Source: Natronospirillum sp965602035
Lineage (GTDB): Bacteria > Pseudomonadota > Gammaproteobacteria > Pseudomonadales > Natronospirillaceae
Assembly: GCA_965602035.1 (NCBI GenBank)
Contig: OZ271919.1
Coordinates: 2,170,001-2,234,000 of the forward strand
Reading direction: 5' to 3'
Length of the DNA: 64,000 nt
This document shows, piece after piece, positions 14,986-24,107 of the stretch (positions are counted from its first letter, which is position 1; each line of letters begins with the position of its first letter). A program made the position numbers and the translations under genes. The notes beneath the pieces are model-generated. The model searched no databases, was not told the DNA's origin, and saw only the letters and a list, made by a program, of their open reading frames with translations.

Positions 14986-15061
14986 ATTACCGGCCCCCGG
15001 GGTTTTCAGCCCCCTGACAGCGAAGCTGCTTTCCCGGCAGGAACTGACACGAGATAAACCA

Positions 15062-15913
15062 ATGACCCAAGATGTCACCCTCAGCTTTGAATTTTTCCCG
15101 CCCAAAACGGATGAAGGCCTCGCCAAACTCCACCGAGTGCACGATCAACTGAGCGAATGCCGACCGGAATTCTTCTCCGTCACCTACGGTGCCGGTGGCT
15201 CCACGCAAGAGCGCACCATCAACACCGTGCTGCAACTGCACGAAAAAGGCATACCCGTCGCACCGCACCTGAGCTGTATCGGCTCAACCCGCGATACGCT
15301 GCGCTGGCTGCTCAACCACTACGCCGAACATGGTGTGGATCGCATTGTTGCGCTGCGCGGCGACATGCCATCCGGCACCGGTGGCGGTACCGGTGGTGAC
15401 TTCCGATACGCGAGCGATCTGGTGGCCTTTATCCGGTCGGAATACGGCGACCGATTCGCACTTGAAGTCGCGGCCTACCCGGAGATGCACCCGCAGGCCC
15501 CGAACCTGGACGCGGACATTCGCAATTTCGTGCACAAAGCCAACCAGGGTGCCACCACGGCCATTACGCAGTACTTTTTCCAGCCCGAAGCCTACTTCCA
15601 CTTCGTGAACCGGGTGCGTCAGCTCGGTTGCGATATCCCGATTGTGCCCGGCATCATGCCGATCACCAACTACACCCGCCTGGCCCGCTTCAGCGACGCA
15701 TGCGGGGCCGAGATTCCCCGCTGGATCCGCAAACAACTGGAAGCCTACGGCGATGACTCGGACAGCATCCGGGCATTCGGGCTCGATGTCGTCACGGAGG
15801 TCTGCCGTACCCTGCTCGACGGCGGTGCACCCGGCATTCATTTTTACGCCATGAATCAGGCGGAAGTGAACCTGCAGCTCTGTGACCGACTGGGTTTGGG
15901 GGCGTCTCGTTAA
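15062..15913 (+). CDS. metF: 5,10-methylenetetrahydrofolate reductase
   Basis: MetF reduces 5,10-methylene-THF to 5-methyl-THF with FAD, supplying the methyl group for homocysteine remethylation. This 283-residue protein shows the TIM-barrel motifs: SFEFFPPKTDEG with the catalytic Glu, FFSVTYGAGGST, HLSCIGSTRD, IVALRGDMP and the substrate loop ITQYFFQPEAYFHF. Ending FYAMNQAEVNLQLCDRLGL is typical. It closes the methionine cycle block begun by sahR-metK-ahcY, separated from ahcY by about 190 bases holding the hairpin element. Confidence 0.96.
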   Translation: MTQDVTLSFEFFPPKTDEGLAKLHRVHDQLSECRPEFFSVTYGAGGSTQERTINTVLQLHEKGIPVAPHLSCIGSTRDTLRWLLNHYAEHGVDRIVALRGDMPSGTGGGTGGDFRYASDLVAFIRSEYGDRFALEVAAYPEMHPQAPNLDADIRNFVHKANQGATTAITQYFFQPEAYFHFVNRVRQLGCDIPIVPGIMPITNYTRLARFSDACGAEIPRWIRKQLEAYGDDSDSIRAFGLDVVTEVCRTLLDGGAPGIHFYAMNQAEVNLQLCDRLGLGASR

Positions 15914-15974
15914 CCGGTCACACGCGAACGACGTCTCTCAATTCAACTCAACGTGTTGATTGGCCCGGAATTGA

Positions 15975-16002
15975 TTACAAATTTGTGACAAAAGCCTATA
16001 AT
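15975..16002 (+). promoter_or_regulatory. Possible Pho-type box and -10 before the phosphate transport genes
   Basis: TATAAT at 15997-16002 is a perfect -10. Just upstream, the minus strand reads TTGTCAC AAAT TTGTAAT (15992-15975), a 7-4-7 direct repeat with 11-base period that resembles a PhoB box at 5 of 7 positions in each half. No good -35 box is present at the usual spacing, as expected for an activator-dependent promoter. Confidence 0.35.
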
Positions 16003-16033
16003 GCCCGGCCCGTCCTGAGATCTGGGAGGCGTT

Positions 16034-16714
16034 ATGGCTTTCGAAAGCCCACTGTTCAACCTGTTTGGGCGCAGTCCCATTCAACCATTGAAAAAGCACA
16101 TGCATGCCACGCTTCAGTGTGTGCTGGAACTGCCGGAACTGGTGGCAGCCGCGAATGAAGGTGACTGGGAGAAAGCTCACACCGTCAGGGCCCGACTCCG
16201 GGACCACAAGGAAGAAGCGGATCGCCTGAAGAACGAGATCCGCAGTCATATGCCCAACCGTCTGCTGATGCCTGTGGCCCGCTCGGACTTGCTTGAACTG
16301 CTGATCGCCCAGAACAACCTTGCCGGCGCGCCCAAGCGTATTTCCGGGCTCATTCTGGGCCGGGAAATGCAATTCCCGGACAGCCTGCGCACGGATTTCG
16401 ACCAGTTCCTGAAGACGTCCATCGATGCGACCCACAAGGCCATGGAGGCGATTGACGAGCTGGACAATCTGCTGGAGACCGGCTTCAGCGGCCAGGAACT
16501 CAAGACAGTGGAACAATACATCGACCGGCTCGAGGTTCTCGAAGAGGAGTCCGATCAGCAGCAGATTCGCCTGCGCTGGTCACTGCGCCAGAACGAGAAC
16601 GAGCTGTCACCGGTCGATGCCATTTTCATGTACGAGGTCATAACGGCCATCGGGCGTCTGTCCGATATCGCGCAGAGCGTCGGCCACCGACTGCAGATAC
16701 TCATTGCACGCTAG
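16034..16714 (+). CDS. DUF47/PhoU-like phosphate transport regulator (TIGR00153 family)
   Basis: This 226-residue helical protein is of the DUF47 family, distant PhoU relatives encoded beside PiT transporters. It starts MAFESPLFNLFGRSPIQPLKKHM, typical of TIGR00153 members, and continues in long amphipathic helices with acidic clusters (DELDNLLETGF, EQYIDRLEVLEEESDQQQ) that in PhoU bind metals. It is thought to modulate the transporter. It lies nine bases before pit, so the two form an operon. Confidence 0.9.
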   Translation: MAFESPLFNLFGRSPIQPLKKHMHATLQCVLELPELVAAANEGDWEKAHTVRARLRDHKEEADRLKNEIRSHMPNRLLMPVARSDLLELLIAQNNLAGAPKRISGLILGREMQFPDSLRTDFDQFLKTSIDATHKAMEAIDELDNLLETGFSGQELKTVEQYIDRLEVLEEESDQQQIRLRWSLRQNENELSPVDAIFMYEVITAIGRLSDIAQSVGHRLQILIAR

Positions 16715-16723
16715 GAGTTCGCC

Positions 16724-17992
16724 ATGACCCTGATTGCAGAAAATGCCGAGCTGTTCATTATGCTCGCCTGTGTGTTCGGTTTCTTCATGGCCTACGGCAT
16801 CGGCGCTAACGACGTTGCCAATGCCATGGGTACATCGGTCGGTTCCCGTGCACTGACGGTGGTTCAGGCGATCATTATCGCCATCATTTTTGAGTTTGCC
16901 GGCGCGTACCTGGCCGGTGGCGAGGTTACCTCGACCATCCGGAAGGGCATCATTGACGCCAGCGCTCTTGAAGGGGCGCCGGAAATACTGGTATTCGGTA
17001 TGCTCGGCGCGCTGCTGGCCGCCGGTACCTGGCTGCTGGTGGCCTCGTTCATGGGGTGGCCGGTGTCGACCACGCACTCGATCATCGGTGCCATTGTCGG
17101 TTTCGCGTTGCTGTACCTGGGCACCTCGGGCGTGAACTGGCCGCAGATATGGACCATTGCCGCGAGCTGGGTTATCTCTCCCTTGCTGGCCGGCACGGTA
17201 TCCTATCTGCTGTTCCGCAGTGTCTATCACCTGGTACTGAATACCGACGAGCCCTTTGCCAACGCCCGCCGGTATGTCCCGTACTACATGTTCCTGACCG
17301 GGTTCCTGATAGCCATGGTAACCTTGGTCAAAGGGCTGAAGCACATCGGACTCGATCTTAATTTTCTGGAAAGCTTATTCTGGTCGACGGTTTTTGGTGT
17401 GATCGTTGCGCTTCTGGGGAAATTCCTTCTGCGCAATGTACAGGACGACACCGAGGGCAACGCGCATCGACGCTTTGCCGGCGTGGAAAAACTGTTCGCG
17501 GTGCTGATGGTGTTTACCGCCTGCGCCATGGCCTTTGCCCATGGTTCAAACGACGTTGCCAACGCAGTCGGTCCGGTGGCAGCGATCGTCTCGGTGGTAT
17601 CCAGCGGTGGCGTTGTCGGCGGTGAAGCACTGGTGCCCGGCTGGGTTCTGCTGCTGGGCGGTATTGGTATTGCCGTCGGGCTTGCCACCTATGGTTTCAA
17701 GGTGATGGGCACCATTGGCCGAAAGATCACCCAACTGACGCCGTCACGCGGCTTTGCCGCAGAGCTGGGTGCCGCCGGTACCGTTGTACTGGCATCGGGC
17801 ACCGGCCTGCCGATTTCCACCACGCACACGCTGGTCGGCGCGGTACTGGGTGTCGGTCTGGCCCGGGGTATTTCTGCACTCAACCTGAACATTGTCGGAA
17901 CCATCTTTGTTTCCTGGGTGGTCACTCTCCCGGCCGGCGCATTCCTTTCCATGTTCTATTTCATGGTGCTGCGCAGCATCTTCGGCGGCTGA
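16724..17992 (+). CDS. pit: PiT family inorganic phosphate transporter
   Basis: This 422-residue inner membrane protein imports metal-phosphate complexes with cation symport. The two diagnostic repeats are present: AYGIGANDVANAMGTSVGSRAL near residues 24-45, and AFAHGSNDVANAVGPVAAI around residue 270. GWPVSTTHSIIGAIVG and GLPISTTHTLVGAVLG are the paired PiT re-entrant motifs. About ten membrane helices are split by a cytoplasmic loop (LRNVQDDTEGNAHRRF). It is translated with the DUF47 partner upstream. Confidence 0.95.
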   Translation: MTLIAENAELFIMLACVFGFFMAYGIGANDVANAMGTSVGSRALTVVQAIIIAIIFEFAGAYLAGGEVTSTIRKGIIDASALEGAPEILVFGMLGALLAAGTWLLVASFMGWPVSTTHSIIGAIVGFALLYLGTSGVNWPQIWTIAASWVISPLLAGTVSYLLFRSVYHLVLNTDEPFANARRYVPYYMFLTGFLIAMVTLVKGLKHIGLDLNFLESLFWSTVFGVIVALLGKFLLRNVQDDTEGNAHRRFAGVEKLFAVLMVFTACAMAFAHGSNDVANAVGPVAAIVSVVSSGGVVGGEALVPGWVLLLGGIGIAVGLATYGFKVMGTIGRKITQLTPSRGFAAELGAAGTVVLASGTGLPISTTHTLVGAVLGVGLARGISALNLNIVGTIFVSWVVTLPAGAFLSMFYFMVLRSIFGG

Positions 17993-18056
17993 ATCTGTCG
18001 CCGCATCGTCAGCCAGGCAGTACAATGCCATAAGGAATTCGCCCCGGAGCGGCTTT

Positions 18057-18554
18057 ATGGCATTGTTTACTGCAGAGACACCGGAAAAAGACAGCGTTTT
18101 TATTCATCGTCTGGACCCCGACGATGCGCTGGGCTCTGCCTGCGACCGACCATTCAGACTCGATGAATGCGAGTGGCCCACGGCTGAACACTACATGCAG
18201 GCGAACCTGTACACGCAGCGCGATCGTATCGACACCATTCGACGTGCGCCGGATGCATCAGCAGCCCGCAAAGCGGCCCGCCGGTGGTATTGGCGGCCCC
18301 GGAGTGACTGGAAAAAACTCGCGCCAGTATATATGTCACGGGCACTCTATACTCAGATTCAGCTTTACCCGGATATGATGCAGGCCTTGCTGGACACCAG
18401 CGAACGGAAATTGCTCGCCATGGAGCAATACGATTATTTCTGGGGTATCGGGCGCGACCACCGCGGGTTGAACTGGTACGGGAAGGTGTTGACAAATCTT
18501 CGCGAGAAATGCCGGACTGATCGGCGTAACATGGAAGGATCATCTGCGGGCTGA
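18057..18554 (+). CDS. NADAR/YbiA-like protein
   Basis: This 165-residue protein is of the NADAR superfamily (YbiA-like), whose members hydrolyse N-glycosidic bonds in riboflavin intermediates or ADP-ribosyl groups. Family marks are FRLDECEWPTAEHYMQA near residues 35-52, RKAARRWYWRPRSDWKKLAPVYM, YTQIQLYPDMMQALLDT and the C-terminal YDYFWGIGRDHRGLNWYGKVL. The ATG at 18057 has GGAGC upstream; the longer open frame beginning inside pit is rejected. It follows pit by 64 bases. Some NADAR proteins act against ADP-ribosylating toxins or in phage conflict, but nothing nearby supports that here. Confidence 0.85.
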   Translation: MALFTAETPEKDSVFIHRLDPDDALGSACDRPFRLDECEWPTAEHYMQANLYTQRDRIDTIRRAPDASAARKAARRWYWRPRSDWKKLAPVYMSRALYTQIQLYPDMMQALLDTSERKLLAMEQYDYFWGIGRDHRGLNWYGKVLTNLREKCRTDRRNMEGSSAG

Positions 18555-18706
18555 AACCGTACGGCCTTGAAGGCCCGGTTCGCAGCCGCCACTTCAGTGA
18601 ATGCGATTATGGCCGTTACAGTGGGCGAGTCGTTGGGCTCCGGTATTGGCCATGCACCTGATTAAAGGGTGATCCCGTAACACAGAGTAACCGAGGTACT
18701 GGTCCG

Positions 18707-20521
18707 TTGACTGAGAAGGTGGACGCCGAAGGCGAATACATTAAAGCACCGGGGGAAATTGCCCGCTTGCTCGGCCGTGTGCAGACACAGCTGTCGCCGG
18801 TTACCGTGCGGTTCCCCGGTGTTCAGCGAGCGCTCACTACCTACATCGCCGGTGTGGATCCGAAGCGACGCTATGTGCTGCTCGATGAGGTATTGCCGAA
18901 ATCCGACGCCCGCATGATCAAGGACGGCCGGACGTTCAACCTTGAGACCTATTACGAGGGCTGCCGGCTGCGTGCCCGCAATCTGTATGCCCGTGAGAGC
19001 AAGGACAGCGACGGCAATGTGATATATCGCATACCGTTTCCTGATGAGGTGCACTATCTGCAGCGCCGGGCGGCCTACCGGGCGCAGGTTCGCCGATCAC
19101 TGGAAATTCCTGCCCGCATCATGGATGCAGACCGACAGGTGCTCACCGGCCTGCTGCGGGACATGTCCGCCGAAGGGTGCCAGATACAGGTGCCCGGTGA
19201 CGTATCTGAACGCCTGAAAGCGCACGGCAAAACACTGGTTCCCATCAAAATCTATTTCCCCAATGGCACGTCTCTGGTGGCCAAAGTGGAGTTGCGCTTC
19301 GTCGGGTACGATGAGCATGGCGGCTACACAAAATGTGGCTGCCAGTTCGAAGAGCTGGACGCACAGAAAGAGCAGCAGATTGCCCGCATTGTGACCGACC
19401 TGCAACGCGATTACATCAACTTCACCAAGAATGGCGGCAAGATCGAGGGGGTTCCGGCGCTGTTTCTGCCTCCTGAAGAAGACGACGATATCGCTGAAAT
19501 GGATCGCGAGGGTCGCCCTTCGTCGGGTGAAATGAACGCCGAAGCCGAGAAATCAGCCAAGGAATCCCGACGTAAGCGCCGTACCGAGCGCCAGCCGAAA
19601 CTGGAGGTGAAGCAGGTTCACAGCGAGGCCATTGGCGCGATCAAGTCGCTCATCGGTCGGGTCAGGCTGGAACAGGCCCTGCCGGTCGATGAGCTTCGGG
19701 AATCGGCAGCCAATCTGGTCACCGTCTGGCAGCAGAACCGGGAACAATTAATCCTCACGACCCACATGCGCAACCTCTCCGACTACCTGTTCGAGCACCC
19801 GGTGGGGATGGCCGTACTGCTGACGGATCAGGCCGCTCGGATGCAGCTCGCCACCTCCGGTGATGAGCTGCAGAACGTGATGATGGCTGGCCTGTGCCAC
19901 GATGTCGCAAAGGCCATGCTGGAGGACGGTGAAAAGGAAACCGGCATCGATGTGTCGCCGGCCAAACGCGAACCACTGCGTCAGCAGATCATGCGCTACC
20001 GTGCGCTGTTGAAAGCGGACGACCGCCTACCGGAACTGGTGCCACGCCTGGCCGCGCAGAACTTCGAGCGGGAAGACGGCTCCGGGCTGCCGGACGGCCT
20101 GAAAGGCAATGACCTTGATGCCATGGCCAAACTGGCTATTGCTGTCGACATGATTGACAGCGGTGCCCATATATACCGGGAAGATGTTTATTACCACCCG
20201 GCCATGGCCTACAAACGACTGCTCGGCATGAGCGACCGCATCAGCGATTCAGTGATCAAACAGGTGGTGGTCGGCCAGGGTCTGTTCCCTCTCGGGTCAC
20301 CGGTGCGTCTCAGTGACCAGACGGCCGGGCTGGTCATGCGCCAGAGCGACAACCGGCAGCCAACCGTGGTACGCGTGATCTATAACCTGAAAGAGCAGTC
20401 ACCTCGCATGCCCAGAGACATAACACTGAGCGATGCCGGCGTGCGGATAGAAGGCCCGGTGGACCCGATTCGACTGGGCATCAGCAACACACTGCTTCAG
20501 GCGCCGCTGCAGGTCGACTGA
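18707..20521 (+). CDS. PilZ-domain protein with degenerate HD-GYP-like C-terminus
   Basis: The 604 residues divide into an N-terminal YcgR-N-like region (1-120), a PilZ domain (about 125-230) with RRAAYRAQVRRS and LRDMSAEGCQI, matching the RxxxR and D/NxSxxG c-di-GMP-binding motifs, an acidic then basic linker (EEDDDIAEMDREG; KESRRKRRTERQP), and an HD-domain region from about 320. The HD core survives as GLCHDVAKAML, but the HHExxDGxGYP signature reads NFEREDGSGLPDGL, so phosphodiesterase activity is doubtful. It is probably a c-di-GMP receptor with a pseudo-HD-GYP output. It starts at a TTG (18707) with GAGG upstream. It is a single gene, and the target is unknown. Confidence 0.8.
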   Translation: MTEKVDAEGEYIKAPGEIARLLGRVQTQLSPVTVRFPGVQRALTTYIAGVDPKRRYVLLDEVLPKSDARMIKDGRTFNLETYYEGCRLRARNLYARESKDSDGNVIYRIPFPDEVHYLQRRAAYRAQVRRSLEIPARIMDADRQVLTGLLRDMSAEGCQIQVPGDVSERLKAHGKTLVPIKIYFPNGTSLVAKVELRFVGYDEHGGYTKCGCQFEELDAQKEQQIARIVTDLQRDYINFTKNGGKIEGVPALFLPPEEDDDIAEMDREGRPSSGEMNAEAEKSAKESRRKRRTERQPKLEVKQVHSEAIGAIKSLIGRVRLEQALPVDELRESAANLVTVWQQNREQLILTTHMRNLSDYLFEHPVGMAVLLTDQAARMQLATSGDELQNVMMAGLCHDVAKAMLEDGEKETGIDVSPAKREPLRQQIMRYRALLKADDRLPELVPRLAAQNFEREDGSGLPDGLKGNDLDAMAKLAIAVDMIDSGAHIYREDVYYHPAMAYKRLLGMSDRISDSVIKQVVVGQGLFPLGSPVRLSDQTAGLVMRQSDNRQPTVVRVIYNLKEQSPRMPRDITLSDAGVRIEGPVDPIRLGISNTLLQAPLQVD

Positions 20522-20551
20522 CCCGCGGTCAGCCGGCGGGAGCTTTGCCCG

Positions 20552-21364
20552 TTATTTCCTGCTAACAGGCTGACTGGGCATCATGTTGCGTGAGTAGAAT
20601 ATTTCCTGCATTTCCTTGCTCAGCCGGTACTGGATATTACCCAGTTCGTCCGCGCTGAATTCATCTTCCCCGGCACCGAACAGATAATGCTCCAGTTCCA
20701 TCTGCTTGAGCATCATTTTCGTGTGAAAGATGTTCTCCTGATACACATTGACGTCGATCAATTCGTAGAACTCTTTGGTATCGTCGTCGATATAGTTCTG
20801 AATGGAATTGATTTCGTGGTCAATGTATATCTTCCGGCCATCCTTGACGCGCGTAAAGCCGCGCACCCGGTAATCCATGATCACGACGTCGGAATCAAAC
20901 GAATGGATCAGGAAGTTCAGCGCCTTGAGGGGAGAGATTACCCCGCAGGTCGACACATCGATATCAGCGCGGAACGTGCTGATGCCATTGTCCGGATGGC
21001 TTTCCGGGTAGGTGTGTACCGTGATGTGACTCTTGTCCAGATGGCCCACGACCGCTTCAGGCAGTGGACCCGGCGCCGTTGACAGCTCTTCGGGTTTGGG
21101 GTCAATCGGGTGCTCGGCAATCAGCATGGTGACGCTGGCGCCTTCCGGCTCGTAGTCCTGGCGTGCGATGTTCAGCACATTGGCGCCTATGATCTCGGTG
21201 ACCTGGGTGAGGATGTCGGTCAGCCGGTCGGCATTATAGAGCTCATCGATGTACGCAATATACTCCTGCCGGTGCTGCTCGGTTTTGGCATAGCTGATGT
21301 CGTAGATATTGAAGCTCAACGACTTCGTCAGATTGTTGAAACCGTGCAGGCGGAGTTTATCCAT
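20552..21364 (-). CDS. speD: S-adenosylmethionine decarboxylase proenzyme
   Basis: SpeD makes decarboxylated SAM for aminopropyl transfer in spermidine synthesis. The 270-residue length is that of the E. coli-type enzyme. It opens MDKLRLHGFNNLTKSLSFNIYD. The self-cleavage site is LDKSHITVHTYPESHP, where the Ser after Lys becomes the pyruvoyl group. DVSTCGVISPLKALNFLIHSF holds the conserved Cys. The ATG at 21364 has GGAGGG eight bases upstream. No spermidine synthase gene (speE) is adjacent. Confidence 0.95.
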   Translation of the reverse strand: MDKLRLHGFNNLTKSLSFNIYDISYAKTEQHRQEYIAYIDELYNADRLTDILTQVTEIIGANVLNIARQDYEPEGASVTMLIAEHPIDPKPEELSTAPGPLPEAVVGHLDKSHITVHTYPESHPDNGISTFRADIDVSTCGVISPLKALNFLIHSFDSDVVIMDYRVRGFTRVKDGRKIYIDHEINSIQNYIDDDTKEFYELIDVNVYQENIFHTKMMLKQMELEHYLFGAGEDEFSADELGNIQYRLSKEMQEIFYSRNMMPSQPVSRK

Positions 21365-21526
21365 GGGCGTTACCCTCCGGCGGAATAGACTGACATCGGG
21401 GCGCCACCGCGATCCGAGCACCAGCTGCTGCCCGTATGCGTGCCACCCTGCTTCGGCCTGCGCAGGGCGCAGAACCGGGAGGCGGCATTCTGTGCAAGTC
21501 GCCCGGAAATTGCAATGCCGCGCTGA

Positions 21527-22285
21527 TCAGTCCAGGTCGTAGTCAATTTCCAACATGCAATGCGGCGACACCCGGGGTTCGGTCAGAATACGGGCAGAAA
21601 ACACGTACTCCGCCAGCCCCGGGGTGAGAATCTGATAATCAAGCCGCAGGCCGTTGCGCTGCGCTTCATCGTACGGCCACCAGGTGTGCTGGCGCTCCTC
21701 ACGATTCATCAACCGGAAGGCGTCGACATAGCCCATGGGGCCCAGGACCTGATCCATCCAGGCGCGTTCTTCCGGCAGAAAGCCGGGTGTGCGCTGGTGA
21801 TCCTGCCAGTTACCCAGGTCAATGGTGCGGTGTGCCATGTGGAAAGTACCCGCGAAAATGAACTCACGGCGCTTGCGACGTGTTTTTCTCAGGTGTGTCT
21901 GGAACTGCTCCATAAAGGCGAACTTGTGCTCCAGTTCCTCCTCGTCGTTCGCCCGGGGAAAAAGCACCGAGCAGACACTGAAGCGGTCGAAATCCGCCTG
22001 CAGAAAACGACCTTCCATATCAATATCAGGTATACCCAGCCCGCGAATAATCGCCTTCGGCATATCGCGGCAGTAGATTCCGACGCCACCCTGCTCGGGG
22101 TCATCTGCATCGAAGAAAAAGCCGAAGTAACCGGGCACTTCCAGCAGGCTGTCGGGAATATCTTTCTCACGGATACGGATATCCTGAACGCACACGACAT
22201 CAACATCGGCATGTTCCAACCAATCCAGAAAACCGCGGTCAGCCGCGTTGATCAGACCATTGACATTGATTGTGACGACTTTCAT
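21527..22285 (-). CDS. crc: Crc, catabolite repression control protein (exonuclease III-like fold)
   Basis: The 252-residue protein looks like exonuclease III but lacks its active site. The metal-binding Glu of LQETK is replaced in CVQDIRIRE, the GDxN motif reads GTFHMAH, and the SDHxP motif reads SPHCML. These match Crc of Pseudomonas (LQDTR, CGSLYVAH), including RAWMDQVLGPMGYVDAFR and RLDYQILTPGL. Crc has no nuclease activity and acts with Hfq to block translation of catabolic mRNAs. Its place divergent from pyrE echoes Pseudomonas synteny. The start ATG at 22285 is set by the MKVVTINVNGL family start. Confidence 0.87.
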   Translation of the reverse strand: MKVVTINVNGLINAADRGFLDWLEHADVDVVCVQDIRIREKDIPDSLLEVPGYFGFFFDADDPEQGGVGIYCRDMPKAIIRGLGIPDIDMEGRFLQADFDRFSVCSVLFPRANDEEELEHKFAFMEQFQTHLRKTRRKRREFIFAGTFHMAHRTIDLGNWQDHQRTPGFLPEERAWMDQVLGPMGYVDAFRLMNREERQHTWWPYDEAQRNGLRLDYQILTPGLAEYVFSARILTEPRVSPHCMLEIDYDLD

Positions 22286-22461
22286 TCCGGTTCCTAAGGG
22301 CGTGGTAGCGCACACCCAAACTGTTCACATTACCGTGTGCACGGCTCGGGCACACGTTCGGGATTCTGCGGCTTCTATTGTATGATTGCGCGAACTTAAT
22401 GTCACAGGGCCGGTTGGCAAACGCAATCGGTGATTCGCTGTCGGGGGAGTTTAGCAGGAAT

Positions 22462-23106
22462 ATGCAGGATTATCAGCGGGCTTTTATCGCTCTTGCCGTG
22501 GAACGCGGGGCTTTACGCTTTGGTGAATTTACCCTGAAATCGGGGCGTGTCAGCCCGTATTTCTTCAATGCCGGCCTGCTGAACACAGGCCGTGACCTGA
22601 GCCAGACCGGCGATGCGTTCGCCGCCGCGTTGACCGACCGGGGGCTGACGATCGACACACTCTTCGGGCCGGCCTACAAAGGCATTCCGTTGGCCAGTGC
22701 AACCAGTATCGCCCTGTATCGCAACCACGGCATTGATGTGCCCTGGGCATTCAACCGGAAAGAAGCCAAGGATCACGGTGAAGGCGGCATGCTCGTTGGC
22801 GCACCGGTACAGGGTGACACCGTGGTGATCGACGATGTAATCACTGCCGGTACCGCCATCCGGGAAATAATGGCGCTGCTCGACAGCCTGCCCGACGCCC
22901 GCCCCGGCGGCATTGCCGTTGCCCTGGACCGGCAGGAGCGCGGCCAGGGAGAGCGCTCGGCGATTCAGGAAATCGAGGCCGACTACGGCGTACCGGTCGT
23001 GGCCATTATTACACTGGATGACCTGCTGCAATACCTGCGCGAGTCACCCGATGCCGGCAGGCATCTGGATGCCGTTGCTGCCTATCGCGATCGGTATGGC
23101 GTCTGA
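22462..23106 (+). CDS. pyrE: Orotate phosphoribosyltransferase
   Basis: PyrE joins orotate to PRPP to form OMP in pyrimidine synthesis. The 214-residue protein carries the PRPP-binding loop VVIDDVITAGTAIRE, FGPAYKGIPLA, the flexible-loop FNRKEAKDHGEGG and FTLKSGRVSPYFFNAG. The start at 22462 (MQDYQRAFIALAVERGAL) matches the family; the frame extends 28 codons upstream without homology. It is divergent from crc and convergent with argC. Confidence 0.97.
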   Translation: MQDYQRAFIALAVERGALRFGEFTLKSGRVSPYFFNAGLLNTGRDLSQTGDAFAAALTDRGLTIDTLFGPAYKGIPLASATSIALYRNHGIDVPWAFNRKEAKDHGEGGMLVGAPVQGDTVVIDDVITAGTAIREIMALLDSLPDARPGGIAVALDRQERGQGERSAIQEIEADYGVPVVAIITLDDLLQYLRESPDAGRHLDAVAAYRDRYGV

Positions 23107-23134
23107 GCGGCGGGCCGTCCATGGGACACGAGGG

Positions 23135-24082
23135 TCATTCGAGGCCGGTACCCTCATCCAGCCCAAACATGATGTTCATGTTCTGCACGGCAGCACCTGA
23201 GGCGCCCTTGCCCAGGTTGTCGAGACGGGCCGCGAGTTGTATGTGCTGGTCGTTACCGAATACGAACAGTTGAAGCTGGTTGGTCCCGTTCACGGCCTGC
23301 GGGTCCATGAACCCACCATCAAGCTTGCCTTCGGCATCATGTGGCATGACGGTTACAAACCGGCTGCCGGTGTAGTAGTCCGCCAGACGATCCCGCACCT
23401 CTGCCGCAGACCCGAGCTCCAGCAGCTGGTAGGTATGAAGGGGAACGGTTACCGTCATGCCCCGGTAGTAGGGGCCCACAATCGGTGAAAACACCGGTGG
23501 CACGGAAATGCCCGTGTGTTTCTGCATTTCGGGCAGGTGTTTATGCGTCAGGGTCAGGGCGTAATGACGGGGCGCCTGCAGAGACAGTGACTCCGCGTCA
23601 CCGGCTTCCTCATACCGCTGGATCAACGCCTTGCCACCACCGCTGTAACCGGTGACCGACTGGCACGACAGCGGTGTTGCGGCGGGCAGCACACCCTGGG
23701 CAACCAGCGGCGCGACCAGGGCAATAAAGCCGGTGGCATGGCAGCCGGGGTTGGCTACCCGATGCGCATTCCGAATCGCCGTCCGATAGTCTTCACTGAT
23801 CTCCGGCAGGCCAAATGCCCAGTTGTCATCAACGCGGTGTGCGGTGCTGGCATCGATCAACCGTGTACCGCTGTCGGCCAGCCTCACGGCTTCCCGCGCC
23901 GCGTCGTCGGGCAGACAGAGAAAGGCCACATCGGCCCGGTTCAGCATTGCCTGACGGGCTCGCGGGTCCTTGCGCTCGGCCGGGTCGATACTCAGAATTT
24001 CCACTTCAGGGTGCTGTTGCAACCGCTCATGTATCTGCAGGCCAGTCGTGCCGGCCTGGCCGTCGACATATACTTTCAGCAT
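23135..24082 (-). CDS. argC: N-acetyl-gamma-glutamyl-phosphate reductase (type 2)
   Basis: ArgC reduces N-acetylglutamyl phosphate to the semialdehyde in arginine synthesis. The 315-residue length and KVYVDGQAGTTGLQIHERL start mark the shorter type 2 enzyme. The active-site Cys is in RVANPGCHATGF, and SVTGYSGGGKALI and HYALTLTHKHLPEM are substrate-site motifs. The previous enzyme of the pathway, argB, is 640 bases upstream on the same strand, with slmA between them. Confidence 0.95.
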   Translation of the reverse strand: MLKVYVDGQAGTTGLQIHERLQQHPEVEILSIDPAERKDPRARQAMLNRADVAFLCLPDDAAREAVRLADSGTRLIDASTAHRVDDNWAFGLPEISEDYRTAIRNAHRVANPGCHATGFIALVAPLVAQGVLPAATPLSCQSVTGYSGGGKALIQRYEEAGDAESLSLQAPRHYALTLTHKHLPEMQKHTGISVPPVFSPIVGPYYRGMTVTVPLHTYQLLELGSAAEVRDRLADYYTGSRFVTVMPHDAEGKLDGGFMDPQAVNGTNQLQLFVFGNDQHIQLAARLDNLGKGASGAAVQNMNIMFGLDEGTGLE

Positions 24083-24107
24083 GGTATGTCCGTCGAGTCA
24101 GAATATT

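Noticed and set aside
14870..15061. S-adenosylhomocysteine riboswitch between ahcY and metF
   Set aside because: The sequence and pairing do not match the known SAH riboswitch core; the hairpins look more like a dispersed palindromic element.
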